Source: Blattamonas nauphoetae (lineage: Eukaryota; Preaxostyla; Oxymonadida). Taken from it: DNA of 26,873 bases. The stretch lies in NCBI GenBank assembly GCA_033064195.1, contig JARBJD010000640.1:1-26873 (forward strand), given 5' to 3'. A program made the translations under genes and the position numbers. Below are positions 8,166 to 16,165 of this stretch, piece after piece; the first letter of the stretch is position 1, and every line of letters begins with the position of its first letter. The notes below the pieces were generated by a model. It had not been told where the DNA came from, ran no database searches, and was given only the letters and a program-made list of their open reading frames with translations.

Positions 8166-9077
8166 ATGAAAAGAACGAATTTCATTCTGAGGGCACAGCC
8201 CGTATCTTCAACAACAAAACCTTTGGTTTCGCGGAGGGTGGAACCCTCTTCTCTTACAGCATACGTGAATGCAAAACTGAGTGAAGCATCTTGTAGGAAT
8301 GTTTCTCATGAAGTGCAATCACAGATTCATCCAGACCTAAATTTCAATCGTAATAGTGTTAATGTACTTGTTGGAAACAGAGGAAGTGGAAAGACATTCA
8401 ATGCTCTTCGAGAGGTTGCCAAGCTCCAGAATGTTCAGGTCAGAAATGAACTATTCCATTTGTTTGTCTTCGTCACTGATAAGAACATTGATCCAACCTT
8501 CGACAAATTCAAACCAATACTGAACGTTCCGTATGTGAAGGTCAAGTATGATGAAGCACTACCATTTCTTTTGGAACTCTCTCAATCAAAAGCTGCATAC
8601 GAAGAAATCATTGACAATCAATGGCAGAATAAAATCACTGATGAATGCCGAGAAGATCTCCTTGACTCACTTTACATTGAGGACTTCTCAGTTAAGAATC
8701 TCCAAACGATTATCCTTCTTGACGATTGTCGTAGAATACTTGGTGAACGGAGAACATCCAAAAATAGAATGACAATGATGGACTTGTTACTGGAGAATCG
8801 ACAACCAAAGTTCACATTCTTTCTGACGATGCATGAGCTGTTCAGTTTGTCAGCAGATATGAAGTCAAACATCGATTCAATGTGGATCTTTGGAGGATTC
8901 AACAAAGAACGAATCAGTCGAGTCTATCCTCAGTTGAACTCACCAATTGACATTCGACACTTCTGGAATGTCTACCAAAGGAAACAAAAATGTGAAGCAA
9001 TCATTCTTCGATACAACACTGATGGAGTAGCACTGACTGAGATCAACAAAGAAGGTTTAAACCGAACTGTCCGTTAA
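8166..9077 (+). CDS. A32-like (FtsK/HerA) genome-packaging ATPase, copy A
   Basis: A 303-residue ATPase. Walker A is GNRGSGKT at residues 70-77. Walker B is TIILLDD at about 181-187, followed by CRRIL. A TFFLTMHE segment near 218 fits the sensor strand of the packaging-ATPase class. Length and motif spacing fit the A32-type packaging ATPases of Polintons, virophages and large DNA viruses, which pump the genome into the capsid. It is the only plus-strand gene of the element, in both copies. Its 3' end overlaps the end of the convergent 119-aa gene by 21 nt. The N-terminal 40 residues are variable and include a small perfect DNA hairpin (8234-8248). The body is nearly identical to copy B. Confidence 0.92.
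   Translation: MKRTNFILRAQPVSSTTKPLVSRRVEPSSLTAYVNAKLSEASCRNVSHEVQSQIHPDLNFNRNSVNVLVGNRGSGKTFNALREVAKLQNVQVRNELFHLFVFVTDKNIDPTFDKFKPILNVPYVKVKYDEALPFLLELSQSKAAYEEIIDNQWQNKITDECREDLLDSLYIEDFSVKNLQTIILLDDCRRILGERRTSKNRMTMMDLLLENRQPKFTFFLTMHELFSLSADMKSNIDSMWIFGGFNKERISRVYPQLNSPIDIRHFWNVYQRKQKCEAIILRYNTDGVALTEINKEGLNRTVR
8234..8248. repeat. Small hairpin in the ATPase N-terminal coding region (A)
   Basis: GAGGGTGGAACCCTC is a perfect 6-bp stem with a 3-nt loop. It belongs to the GGAGGGT...CCTCT group that recurs at 22054-22068 and 26664-26679. Confidence 0.6.
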
Positions 9078-9416
9078 TTCTTGAATAAGATTACCAATGG
9101 TCTCGTCAAGACTTCGAAGCCTCATGCTGAGAGTATCTGTTAACGTTCGAATTGATTCTTCAATGTCTGACAATCTTTGATCAATCGAGAATGAAGTGGA
9201 GTCACCGTTGTTCTCATTGCTTGCTTTCCTCAATGCAATCTCACCTCTTATTTTTGTGATTCTGTATCCATCAATTCTGATCAACCGATTAAGTTTCTGA
9301 GTTGTGTATTTATTCAGTTCTTCTCTGTTCTTTTCCAAATGTCTCTGAAAGTCATAGATGTTTTCGAAACATTTCTGTTCAGGATCAAACGGTTCTAAAA
9401 TTTTCAGTGATGACAT
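9057..9416 (-). CDS. 119-aa coiled-coil protein, copy A
   Basis: A small acidic/basic helical protein. An N-terminal SLKILEPFDPEQK block is conserved with copy B. The middle is charged with Arg and Lys. The C-terminal half (about 75-115) has a heptad-like pattern (IDQRLSDIEESIRTLTDTL) that predicts a coiled coil and oligomer formation. The linker near residues 65-75 is the only clearly variable part between copies. The gene converges on the ATPase and overlaps its end. I do not recognise the family. Confidence 0.8.
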   Translation of the reverse strand: MSSLKILEPFDPEQKCFENIYDFQRHLEKNREELNKYTTQKLNRLIRIDGYRITKIRGEIALRKASNENNGDSTSFSIDQRLSDIEESIRTLTDTLSMRLRSLDETIGNLIQELTDSSV

Positions 9417-9423
9417 TTCAATG

Positions 9424-9432
9424 AAATAAAAA
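9424..9432 (-). promoter_or_regulatory. A/T-rich leader motif, 119-aa gene (A)
   Basis: TTTTTATTT on the minus strand, gap of 7 nt to the ATG. This is a shortened version of the motif, the same in copy B. Confidence 0.6.
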
Positions 9433-9451
9433 TATTTGAAACACTTTTAGT

Positions 9452-11317
9452 TTAAACCAAATTGAACTCACTACTGAACTCAGGAGTTAAATTGTCAATT
9501 GAGTCTGCATGGAACTTGGTGTGTTGGATTGGAACGTACACTATTTTTGGGAGACACGTGAGTCCATTCAGAAGTGTTGCCACCACATTTCCGTGTTTGT
9601 ACTCAATGAACTGACCAACAAATTGAAACTGTCTTCGCTTCTTCTGAAATTTGGCAACAGTCTTGTTCAGATCAAGGTGAATCAACAGAATGTTTCCTGG
9701 TTTGTATCGCCAAAGCAGTTGTGTTGTCTGCTGTCTTTGAATGTTCTTCAATTGTTCTTCACAACTGGAAATATACAGTGCTTCGATTTCTCGATTGTTT
9801 TGTGCTTGCTGTGGAGTGAACTTGTTCCAGTACGCTCGATGTGGAGTCATGTTGTAGTATTCCACCATCTGATTCATCAGTGAATGATTTGCCATCTGTG
9901 TTGCATTGTCTTGGAATCCATCTCTGACTGTTCTTATCACTCGATCGACAATTCTATTGTGATTTGTGAATGGTGAGCTTGTGAAATATGTACTGACCTT
10001 TTGCTTTCTAAAGAATTTTTCTGCTACTCCACTTGTCCATGCAGCTTCTCCATCACCTCGGATGTTATTCACATGAACTCCACGATGATTAATCAGATCA
10101 TTGATGGCAGTCTTGACTTTGACCCATGATTTATCCAGAACTGGAATCACAACAAGGAACTTGGTGTTGATGTTAATTGCGAAGAGATAGATCTGAAGAA
10201 CTGTTTTCGACGTTGGTGATTGGATAAATACAAGATCAATTTCCCATGATCCAAACTTGGGAGAGAAGTACGGTCTGTCACATTTCTGTGGAACTTTTCT
10301 GTCTGCTGTCTTTTCTGAATCTCCAGTGATGTCTTTAGGCATGAATTGCATCTTTGATCGAAACGGATACTGGATTTTCTCTGTTGTTTTTGGAATCGTT
10401 GGTGTATCAATCATCATTGCATCACCTCCTTTTTCCCTCTGGATTTTCCTCGGATGTGCAGAATCCCATCTGTGAGTATATTCATCATACCAATCCTGAA
10501 ATGATCTTCCACCAAATGGGATTTGTATTGTGTGATTTAGAAGGAAAGCTTTGTCATCATTTGCGATGCTTCTGTTGATAGATTCTTTCACAAATGTGTC
10601 ACGGTTCATTTTCCTCAAGTCTCCAACTTGTTTGGTGATGAATTGTTCCATTTGCTTTTGATTGTTCATTCTTGAGTTCTCTGCTTTGATTTGTTCTTCT
10701 TCTGAATCATTTCTTTGTTGATAATCAAACATTCCTTTCATTTGTTCCACCTTATTGAGGACTTGCTGTGTCGTAGGTTCGAAGAGATCATCATCTTCGA
10801 ACCTCATCTCCTTCATTGGTAATTCATATTCTGAACCAATCGATTTCAAATTTCTCTTCTGTCCAGGAATGACTGGAGATAGTGGTGGTTGAATATCTAT
10901 TATTGTTGGGATTTGAATTGGTCTTGCCTCTGCAATACTTCGAGCCCTCGGAGAGAGTGTTGCCTCTGCAGGACTTCGAACCATTGGTGGGAAAGTCACA
11001 TCGCGATGGTATTGTTGATATGCCTTGTATGCTTGTTCGCAGTGGTGCATTCCAATTGTTGATCCTAAGAATCCTTTAATAAACTGATGCACAATCCTTT
11101 TCCCGTCATAAATTGGTAAATCAGGGGAAAGACCTCCATTGAACCAATCCTCGAAATATGTTTCATCATTTGCGTCGTATGTTCCGTGTGAATCAGAGAC
11201 ATGATAGATTGGTAATATGTTTGGTAAACTCCAGGCTCTATAGACAATTTTGCTTGAGAAGTGTTGGGTACACTGAAGAAGTCTGTTCGCTACTGCATTG
11301 ATTTCTTGTAGATCCAT
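9452..11317 (-). CDS. Retrovirus-like (DD35-type) integrase, copy A
   Basis: A 621-residue integrase. The catalytic core lies at about residues 345-470. The first Asp is at about 361 (WEIDLVF), the second at about 422 (IRGDGEAAW), and a third acidic residue follows 35 residues later in NRIVDRVIRT. This matches the DD35 layout of the retroviral/Polinton integrase superfamily. Next come YYNMTPHRAYWNKFTP and a C-terminal SH3-like beta region (about 530-600: KPGNILL, FQFVGQFIEYKHGNVVATLL). The long N-terminal region (1-300) has a YFEDWFNGG block and a disordered Pro/Arg linker with repeated SPAEA/SIAEA units (about 114-135). It would insert the linear element into host DNA. The core is nearly identical to copy B while the N-terminal third is diverged. 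Confidence 0.93.
   Translation of the reverse strand: MDLQEINAVANRLLQCTQHFSSKIVYRAWSLPNILPIYHVSDSHGTYDANDETYFEDWFNGGLSPDLPIYDGKRIVHQFIKGFLGSTIGMHHCEQAYKAYQQYHRDVTFPPMVRSPAEATLSPRARSIAEARPIQIPTIIDIQPPLSPVIPGQKRNLKSIGSEYELPMKEMRFEDDDLFEPTTQQVLNKVEQMKGMFDYQQRNDSEEEQIKAENSRMNNQKQMEQFITKQVGDLRKMNRDTFVKESINRSIANDDKAFLLNHTIQIPFGGRSFQDWYDEYTHRWDSAHPRKIQREKGGDAMMIDTPTIPKTTEKIQYPFRSKMQFMPKDITGDSEKTADRKVPQKCDRPYFSPKFGSWEIDLVFIQSPTSKTVLQIYLFAININTKFLVVIPVLDKSWVKVKTAINDLINHRGVHVNNIRGDGEAAWTSGVAEKFFRKQKVSTYFTSSPFTNHNRIVDRVIRTVRDGFQDNATQMANHSLMNQMVEYYNMTPHRAYWNKFTPQQAQNNREIEALYISSCEEQLKNIQRQQTTQLLWRYKPGNILLIHLDLNKTVAKFQKKRRQFQFVGQFIEYKHGNVVATLLNGLTCLPKIVYVPIQHTKFHADSIDNLTPEFSSEFNLV
10921..10987. repeat. Short repeated TTCGAA/CCTCTGCA units in the integrase linker (A)
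   Basis: Two imperfect copies of a roughly 22-nt unit with TTGCCTCTGCA followed by CTTCGA on the plus strand lie in the disordered linker. They encode the SPAEA/SIAEA repeats. Copy B holds one such unit at about 24866-24887. Confidence 0.6.
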
Positions 11318-11323
11318 TTATTC

Positions 11324-11333
11324 AAAAATAAAG
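11324..11333 (-). promoter_or_regulatory. A/T-rich leader motif, integrase gene (A)
   Basis: CTTTATTTTT on the minus strand, then GAATAA and the ATG (gap 6 nt). It is identical in copy B. Confidence 0.65.
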
Positions 11334-11340
11334 TTTAGAA

Positions 11341-14300
11341 TTATTTGATTTGATAATCAGTTGCTTTCAGTCCATGAATGAATGGAGGACATGATTCATT
11401 CTCAAGAACGATTGCTTTCAGATGTATTCCACTGAGACTGAGTTTCTGCTGTTGAATTTTCGCAATCTCAAATCCATTGCTGTCATCGTCAGTGTGAACT
11501 CTTCTTGTCTGGAAATTCAATGTTGTAGTCACTGTTTTCTCTCCATTGAGGCACTTGACATAATCGTCACTCGTGATATTTGTTTTCTTCAGAGACACTC
11601 CTTTGATTTTGCATTTCTCATCGAGAGAGTAGCACTTGGGTGCAAGACAGATCATCTGTTCACCTTCCTTTTCAATTGCTAATCCCAACAGCTTCTTCTC
11701 ATCCTCAACTCCCTTTTCAGGATTGGGAAACCATTCATATTTGTGCTCATCATAGAATTCTTTGTCAGCAATCACATGTTCAAATTGTTGATGAATTCCA
11801 GCATTTGGATCACCAGATATTGCCCAGTATGCAGAGTCTGTGTCTCCCTCACAAAAGTGGATCTTGTTCATGTCTAGACACTTGTACATGACGTTATAAA
11901 TGAAATTCAGATACCAGAACTTGGCATTATCGAGTGTGAATACTGCTTCTTGCAGACATGTCTTGCATGATGCTTTCTCTCTGTCTTCAATCACAATGTA
12001 GTTGTCCTCATTGATCTCTCTAGTTGCCACAAATCCTTTCATCATCTGCTTCAAATATGTTCTCTTCTCATTACAGATTGTGATTGAGTTGTATTTCTCA
12101 GTGTTCATTCCATCATATCCGTAACTTCCATTGAGGTTGGTCTTACAGAACTGTTCCTTTCCTTTGTTCCCAACCTTCATTACTTCTATTCGATCATTCA
12201 TGAATGAGGTCACAAATGGTTCAAATCCAGCGTGTCTCGAGAACACCATCACACTCTTTACGTCATCAATAATGAAGTGGCAATAGTCGATGAGGAACCA
12301 CAGATAGTATGTCGAAAAGAACATATACTGATTGTGTGTGCTCAAGAGTTGAGTCAGCTTCCGTTGTTTGTCATCAGTCTTCAATCCATGTTTCTTCATC
12401 AGTGAATAGGTCTTCTCTCCAATGTTTTCTTCAGTCGTATTGACAACTATGTTTCTGAAGATTGGTGGAAAGTTAATGAACTCATTAATATGCTTCTCAT
12501 CAATGTGTCCTTTCAGTTCTGCAACAAACAGTGTCTTCTGATTCTTGTTCTCGATGATTTCACGGCATTCTTTATCTCCTGTTGCGGTGAACAAGCATCT
12601 TCCTGGCATGTACATTCTGTGTTTCGTGTACGGATTATTCTTGTTCTTGATTGATGAGAAAGCACTTGGATATAGGGAATTAAAGTCAACACCACAGACG
12701 TGAGTCATGATGTGTTCAGTATCTGTTGATTTGACTTTTCCATCATCATAAGTGAAGTGATTGATTGGAGTCACGTCTTTGATGTTCTGTCGGTGCTGAA
12801 CATTCGATAATCCACCAGTCACTGCTGCTCTCAACTTGTGATACGTTTGCTCGTGTGTCAGAGTCATCGGTAGTGATTTCCAGATGCAGTACTTCTTCAG
12901 TTGAATTCTCAATCTCGTGAGATGTTCGTCTTTGTCTGACTTGTAAGTGTTGCAGTAATCACTGCAGATCTTCACGTTCTCTTTTGAATGACCTTTTGCA
13001 TTGTCGATTCTGTCCAACGTTGGTCGCACTGCTTGTGTGAAGTGACATTTGCAGATATAGCAAACTTTTTTGCATTGACCAACGAACCAATCATAGTCTG
13101 CTTCATTGACATTGTTCGTAGTATTGCGATGAGCTTTCTGGTCTTGGTACCTGTATCCTTCAACTTTATATTTCCAGTACTGTTTGGTGATCTTGATTGG
13201 ATCAGAATCGTCACATTCGTTGTAGTCAGCATCAATATCGAAATCCTTGTAGGCACATGCATACTTGATTGCAGAAGCATTGGCTGACAGTGAGAGATTG
13301 TGCAACATATCCACTTTGTATTGGAAGTTCAGATCAATCAGATTATCAAGTGGTGCAATCATACATTCGACGTCTCTGATATTGTAGAATTTTAGATAGT
13401 CCCATCTGTTCTTGAAGCCTTGCTTGTTCCAATCATCATGATACATTTGGTAATCGGTGTCAGACATTTCACTGTTGTTCAGACTGGAGTAGAATTCATA
13501 TTTGGAGAAAGGTTCTTGTTTGCTCAGCACTGCATCGTAGTCTGATGAATCAAATGATTCGTAAGCAAAGAATGATTTCTGAAGAGTGGTGTTTCCTCCA
13601 AAGGCTTTGACTGCATTATCCAAAGTCATTGGTCCTGTGTATGACATCATGTCGATGAACCGAAGCACCTGTTGGGTTTTCTCATGTCTGATCAGTACTT
13701 GTTTGTACTTTGTTGTTGATCCAAGGAAGCTCACCACTTTCCAATCCTTGTCAACCAGATCACGGAAAATGAGATTGATGTCAAATCTGGAACTGTTGAA
13801 TCCAATGACACTGACTTCATTTTGTGACGGAATCTCTGGATCTTCATATTGATTGTTCTCTCGTACTGTTTCTGCAAACTTGAATAGTTCTCTAATCCAT
13901 TGCTTCACAAAGTCTTTTCCATCTCGAAGATCAAAATAGCTCGATTTCACACCTGATTTTGTTTTGATTGCGGATGCAACAGAGAGAGGTTTCAAGTGTG
14001 AGATCAATTGTGTGTTATCATCTGAGAACAAGTTGTCAAGAATGAGATCTTCCATTGTTTCGAAATCGTAAGTGATGTAGTATTGAGTTGGTTTGAATTC
14101 ATCTTGTCTTTTGTGTGCCATCAGAAATTCATGAGTCTTGTTGTTGAGGATATGTGGAACATATGGTCTTGGTGTTCTGTCCAGTGAGATCTTCTTCACA
14201 TGTTTTCCGTCAAGTTCTTTACAATCAGTCAGGTGCTTCTCGTAGTCTCTCGAGAAGTGTGAATCCTTCACTTGGAATCCTCTTGATTGACAATATGGAC

Positions 14301-15747
14301 AGAGTTTATATCCAGTTAATTTCTCAGGATCAACAATGAACATCACATGAACGAGAGTTGCGGTGAGAGGAATCATCAGAATGGGAAGAACTCTTGCGTC
14401 ATCATTCTCGTTGATGTACGATTGACTGAGGAAGTACCGCTTCTTGTCTTCATCATATTCATAAATGTGAACTGTGATATTGAATACTTGCATTGCTTTC
14501 TCCATGTCTGATGCAATATCAAATCCAGGGTATTTTCGCAAGTGTTCAGTTAGTTGATATGACGTGAGATTGGTGAGATTCATCCATTTGGTGAACAGTT
14601 TGTATGCTTCGGTGTTTCTCATTTTAATTGATATCTTCTTTCCTTGAATCTCAGGAAGAGTAAGGAATGATAGCGCTTGAAAGAAGCAGATGTTGTACTC
14701 AGAATCGATGTACCGAATGTTTCTCGTTTTGATGTGTTCAGTGAGAATAGCGTTCGCTTTTCCTGCAACTGGGAATCTGTACACTGCCACCAGAATGGAA
14801 TGGAAAGCAATGTACATTGTCTTCGTATCCATGAGTGTTCTCTCCTGGGATTCTTTGATCAGATTGATTGCATACTTGGAATACTCAGTGATGTCTGGTT
14901 CACTTCTAATCACTGTTGGAAAACTCTTTGATGTGTTCTCTAATTCTGGTCTGAAGTCATTGTACAATGTCTCATCTTTGTCTTTTCTCTCAACAATCTT
15001 TCCGAAGTCAATACTGATCTTGAATGGACGATCCTTCTCTTTTTCATACACTGCTTTGATGAAGGTTGTGATTTCCTGAACAGTCTTCAGATGATTGTGG
15101 AAGTACAGTTGATAAGGTTTTCCATTGTCTTCAACCTTCTCGACCTCATTCTTTTTGAACTTCTTTCGTGCGTTTGTCAGACATTCATTGAAAGCAAGTT
15201 TGTCTCTTGGTTCAGCGAGTAAGATGCATTCGGTGAATCCGTCAAATTCCTTCACTTTCCTTGATTCCATCTGCTCATTCTTTTTCTGAATTAGCAACAG
15301 ATTCTTCATCCAGTGATCCATCAACTTCTCCTCAATTGATTTTAGCTTCCGTGTGATCTTGAACACTTCCTTTTTCAATTCAGTTTCGTTCACTCTTGGA
15401 TTTGCTTTCATGTCAACGATGATAATATTTTTATCCTCTTCATTCATCATTCCGTTGTTGTTCTGTTCATTCTGTCTCTGCATGGCTTGTTGTTGTTCAA
15501 TCTGTCGTTGATGTCTCACTTCGTTCAGGAATTTCGGAATTAAATTGATATTGAGATTTGCTGCTGGATCTGGATTTCGATATCCAACGTCTGGGTGTTT
15601 TAGCATTGTCAAGAGAAACGAATAGTGATGTTGCTTGTATGGGCTGTCAGGTTTGTATGTTCGACCATCGGAAAATGCAAATTGAGTGTTTGGAAAGAGT
15701 TCTTTAACCTCTCTGATTTGTTTCTTCACTTCCCAGAGTTGTGTCAT
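11341..15747 (-). CDS. polB: Protein-primed family B DNA polymerase with OTU-like, zinc-finger and HNH modules, copy A
   Basis: A 1468-residue polymerase. Exonuclease motifs are YDFETME (about 560), NSSRFDINLI (about 651) and YNIRDVECM (about 788). Polymerase motifs are DFNSLYPS (about 1021), NLNGSYGYDG and GDTDSAYW. Residues 1-340 have no recognised domain and could hold a terminal protein. An OTU-like segment follows (D-x5-C with CFFQALS near 354 and a His near 467), then a C2HC finger (about 483-509). An HNH/treble-clef-like module (CYIC, LDRIDNAKGH, CSDYCN; about 896-940) sits between the exonuclease and polymerase parts. The general order, with an N-terminal Cys/His region, finger, exonuclease and palm, is that of Polinton polymerases of the DNA_pol_B_2 family. 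It would copy the element from protein-primed ends. Confidence 0.95.
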   Translation of the reverse strand: MTQLWEVKKQIREVKELFPNTQFAFSDGRTYKPDSPYKQHHYSFLLTMLKHPDVGYRNPDPAANLNINLIPKFLNEVRHQRQIEQQQAMQRQNEQNNNGMMNEEDKNIIIVDMKANPRVNETELKKEVFKITRKLKSIEEKLMDHWMKNLLLIQKKNEQMESRKVKEFDGFTECILLAEPRDKLAFNECLTNARKKFKKNEVEKVEDNGKPYQLYFHNHLKTVQEITTFIKAVYEKEKDRPFKISIDFGKIVERKDKDETLYNDFRPELENTSKSFPTVIRSEPDITEYSKYAINLIKESQERTLMDTKTMYIAFHSILVAVYRFPVAGKANAILTEHIKTRNIRYIDSEYNICFFQALSFLTLPEIQGKKISIKMRNTEAYKLFTKWMNLTNLTSYQLTEHLRKYPGFDIASDMEKAMQVFNITVHIYEYDEDKKRYFLSQSYINENDDARVLPILMIPLTATLVHVMFIVDPEKLTGYKLCPYCQSRGFQVKDSHFSRDYEKHLTDCKELDGKHVKKISLDRTPRPYVPHILNNKTHEFLMAHKRQDEFKPTQYYITYDFETMEDLILDNLFSDDNTQLISHLKPLSVASAIKTKSGVKSSYFDLRDGKDFVKQWIRELFKFAETVRENNQYEDPEIPSQNEVSVIGFNSSRFDINLIFRDLVDKDWKVVSFLGSTTKYKQVLIRHEKTQQVLRFIDMMSYTGPMTLDNAVKAFGGNTTLQKSFFAYESFDSSDYDAVLSKQEPFSKYEFYSSLNNSEMSDTDYQMYHDDWNKQGFKNRWDYLKFYNIRDVECMIAPLDNLIDLNFQYKVDMLHNLSLSANASAIKYACAYKDFDIDADYNECDDSDPIKITKQYWKYKVEGYRYQDQKAHRNTTNNVNEADYDWFVGQCKKVCYICKCHFTQAVRPTLDRIDNAKGHSKENVKICSDYCNTYKSDKDEHLTRLRIQLKKYCIWKSLPMTLTHEQTYHKLRAAVTGGLSNVQHRQNIKDVTPINHFTYDDGKVKSTDTEHIMTHVCGVDFNSLYPSAFSSIKNKNNPYTKHRMYMPGRCLFTATGDKECREIIENKNQKTLFVAELKGHIDEKHINEFINFPPIFRNIVVNTTEENIGEKTYSLMKKHGLKTDDKQRKLTQLLSTHNQYMFFSTYYLWFLIDYCHFIIDDVKSVMVFSRHAGFEPFVTSFMNDRIEVMKVGNKGKEQFCKTNLNGSYGYDGMNTEKYNSITICNEKRTYLKQMMKGFVATREINEDNYIVIEDREKASCKTCLQEAVFTLDNAKFWYLNFIYNVMYKCLDMNKIHFCEGDTDSAYWAISGDPNAGIHQQFEHVIADKEFYDEHKYEWFPNPEKGVEDEKKLLGLAIEKEGEQMICLAPKCYSLDEKCKIKGVSLKKTNITSDDYVKCLNGEKTVTTTLNFQTRRVHTDDDSNGFEIAKIQQQKLSLSGIHLKAIVLENESCPPFIHGLKATDYQIK
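12919..13062 (-). other. HNH/treble-clef-like module inside PolB (A)
   Basis: About 48 codons with C-x2-C, then LDRIDN, GH, N and a second C-x3-C ending CN-x2-K. The order matches HNH endonucleases of the phage/endonuclease VII-like type. It lies between exonuclease motif III and polymerase motif A. It could be a real nuclease module or a structural zinc-binding insert. Copy B runs off the window just before this point. Confidence 0.7.
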
Positions 15748-15770
15748 TTACTACGAATTAAAAAATTAAA

Positions 15771-15781
15771 AAATAAAAAAA
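15771..15781 (-). promoter_or_regulatory. A/T-rich leader motif, PolB (A)
   Basis: TTTTTTATTTT on the minus strand, 23 nt before the ATG, with a second A/T run (AATTTTTTAATT, 15757-15768) between. This is the longest leader of the set. Confidence 0.6.
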
Positions 15782-15790
15782 GTTGAGTGA

Positions 15791-16144
15791 TTATTTTGAC
15801 TTCCTCAAATGTGGCTTCTTCTTTGCTTTTAGCCAGGAATCAAGTCGCACTTTGAAGACTTCAGTTCCACCAATTTCTCGATATGTGAATGGAGTCAGGA
15901 CTTGTTTGTACTCACCTACGAGCTCACAGTTGTACTTCCTCAGTTCATTCTCCACAAACGATTGAGTGTAGTGTCGACGTTGTGACATGTGTGGTCTGTT
16001 TCCTTGATTCCACAACTTTGGTTTTATTCTCCACTCAACACCTTCATGAACATAGATTACTGGTTCTGTGCTCCGGACATACTCAGAAACAAGTTCACAG
16101 TTCTCCTTTTTCATTGATTCAATCAACTTTTCTCTCGGGTTCAT
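15791..16144 (-). CDS. 117-aa protein with two tandem repeats, possible nucleic-acid binding, copy A
   Basis: The ATG at 16144 is chosen over an upstream TTG because it follows the leader motif by 7 nt, as in the other genes. The product holds two related units of about 50 residues. Unit 1 is NCELVSEY then W-x-IKPKLWNQGNRPHM. Unit 2 is NCELVGEY then VFKVRLDSWLKAKKKPHL. Both end in a Trp-containing basic segment. The form recalls small DNA-binding domains repeated in virus and phage nuclease-associated proteins, but I cannot name the family. It is the first gene at the PolB end of the element. Copy B's counterpart would lie beyond the window. Confidence 0.75.
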   Translation of the reverse strand: MNPREKLIESMKKENCELVSEYVRSTEPVIYVHEGVEWRIKPKLWNQGNRPHMSQRRHYTQSFVENELRKYNCELVGEYKQVLTPFTYREIGGTEVFKVRLDSWLKAKKKPHLRKSK

Positions 16145-16151
16145 TTTATAC

Positions 16152-16162
16152 AAAATAAAAAA
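16152..16162 (-). promoter_or_regulatory. A/T-rich leader motif, 117-aa gene (A)
   Basis: TTTTTTATTTT on the minus strand, gap of 7 nt to the ATG. It marks the outermost recognisable gene start at the PolB end of copy A. Confidence 0.65.
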
Positions 16163-16165
16163 GTC

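Larger units (their letters stand above)
1779..16165 (-). mobile_element. Polinton/Maverick element, copy A (core genes)
   Basis: The limits given are those of recognisable genes, not termini. The gene set (family B polymerase, DD(35)-type integrase, A32-like ATPase, large capsid protein) defines the Polinton/Maverick family. All genes except the ATPase read leftwards. Gaps between genes are mostly 30-60 nt, as in a compact viral genome. The main replication, integration, packaging and capsid frames look whole. About three genes at the capsid end look broken. No terminal inverted repeats or target duplications were recognised. Silent-site-dominated differences from copy B point to a fairly young element. 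Confidence 0.93.

Noticed and set aside
10921-10987. tRNA gene suggested by B-box-like TTCGAA sequence
   Set aside because: No A-box, no cloverleaf and an open coding frame through the region.
1779-16165. Classification as an LTR retrotransposon because of the integrase
   Set aside because: No reverse transcriptase, RNase H or gag-type gene is present. Family B polymerase, packaging ATPase and capsid genes point to Polinton/Maverick.
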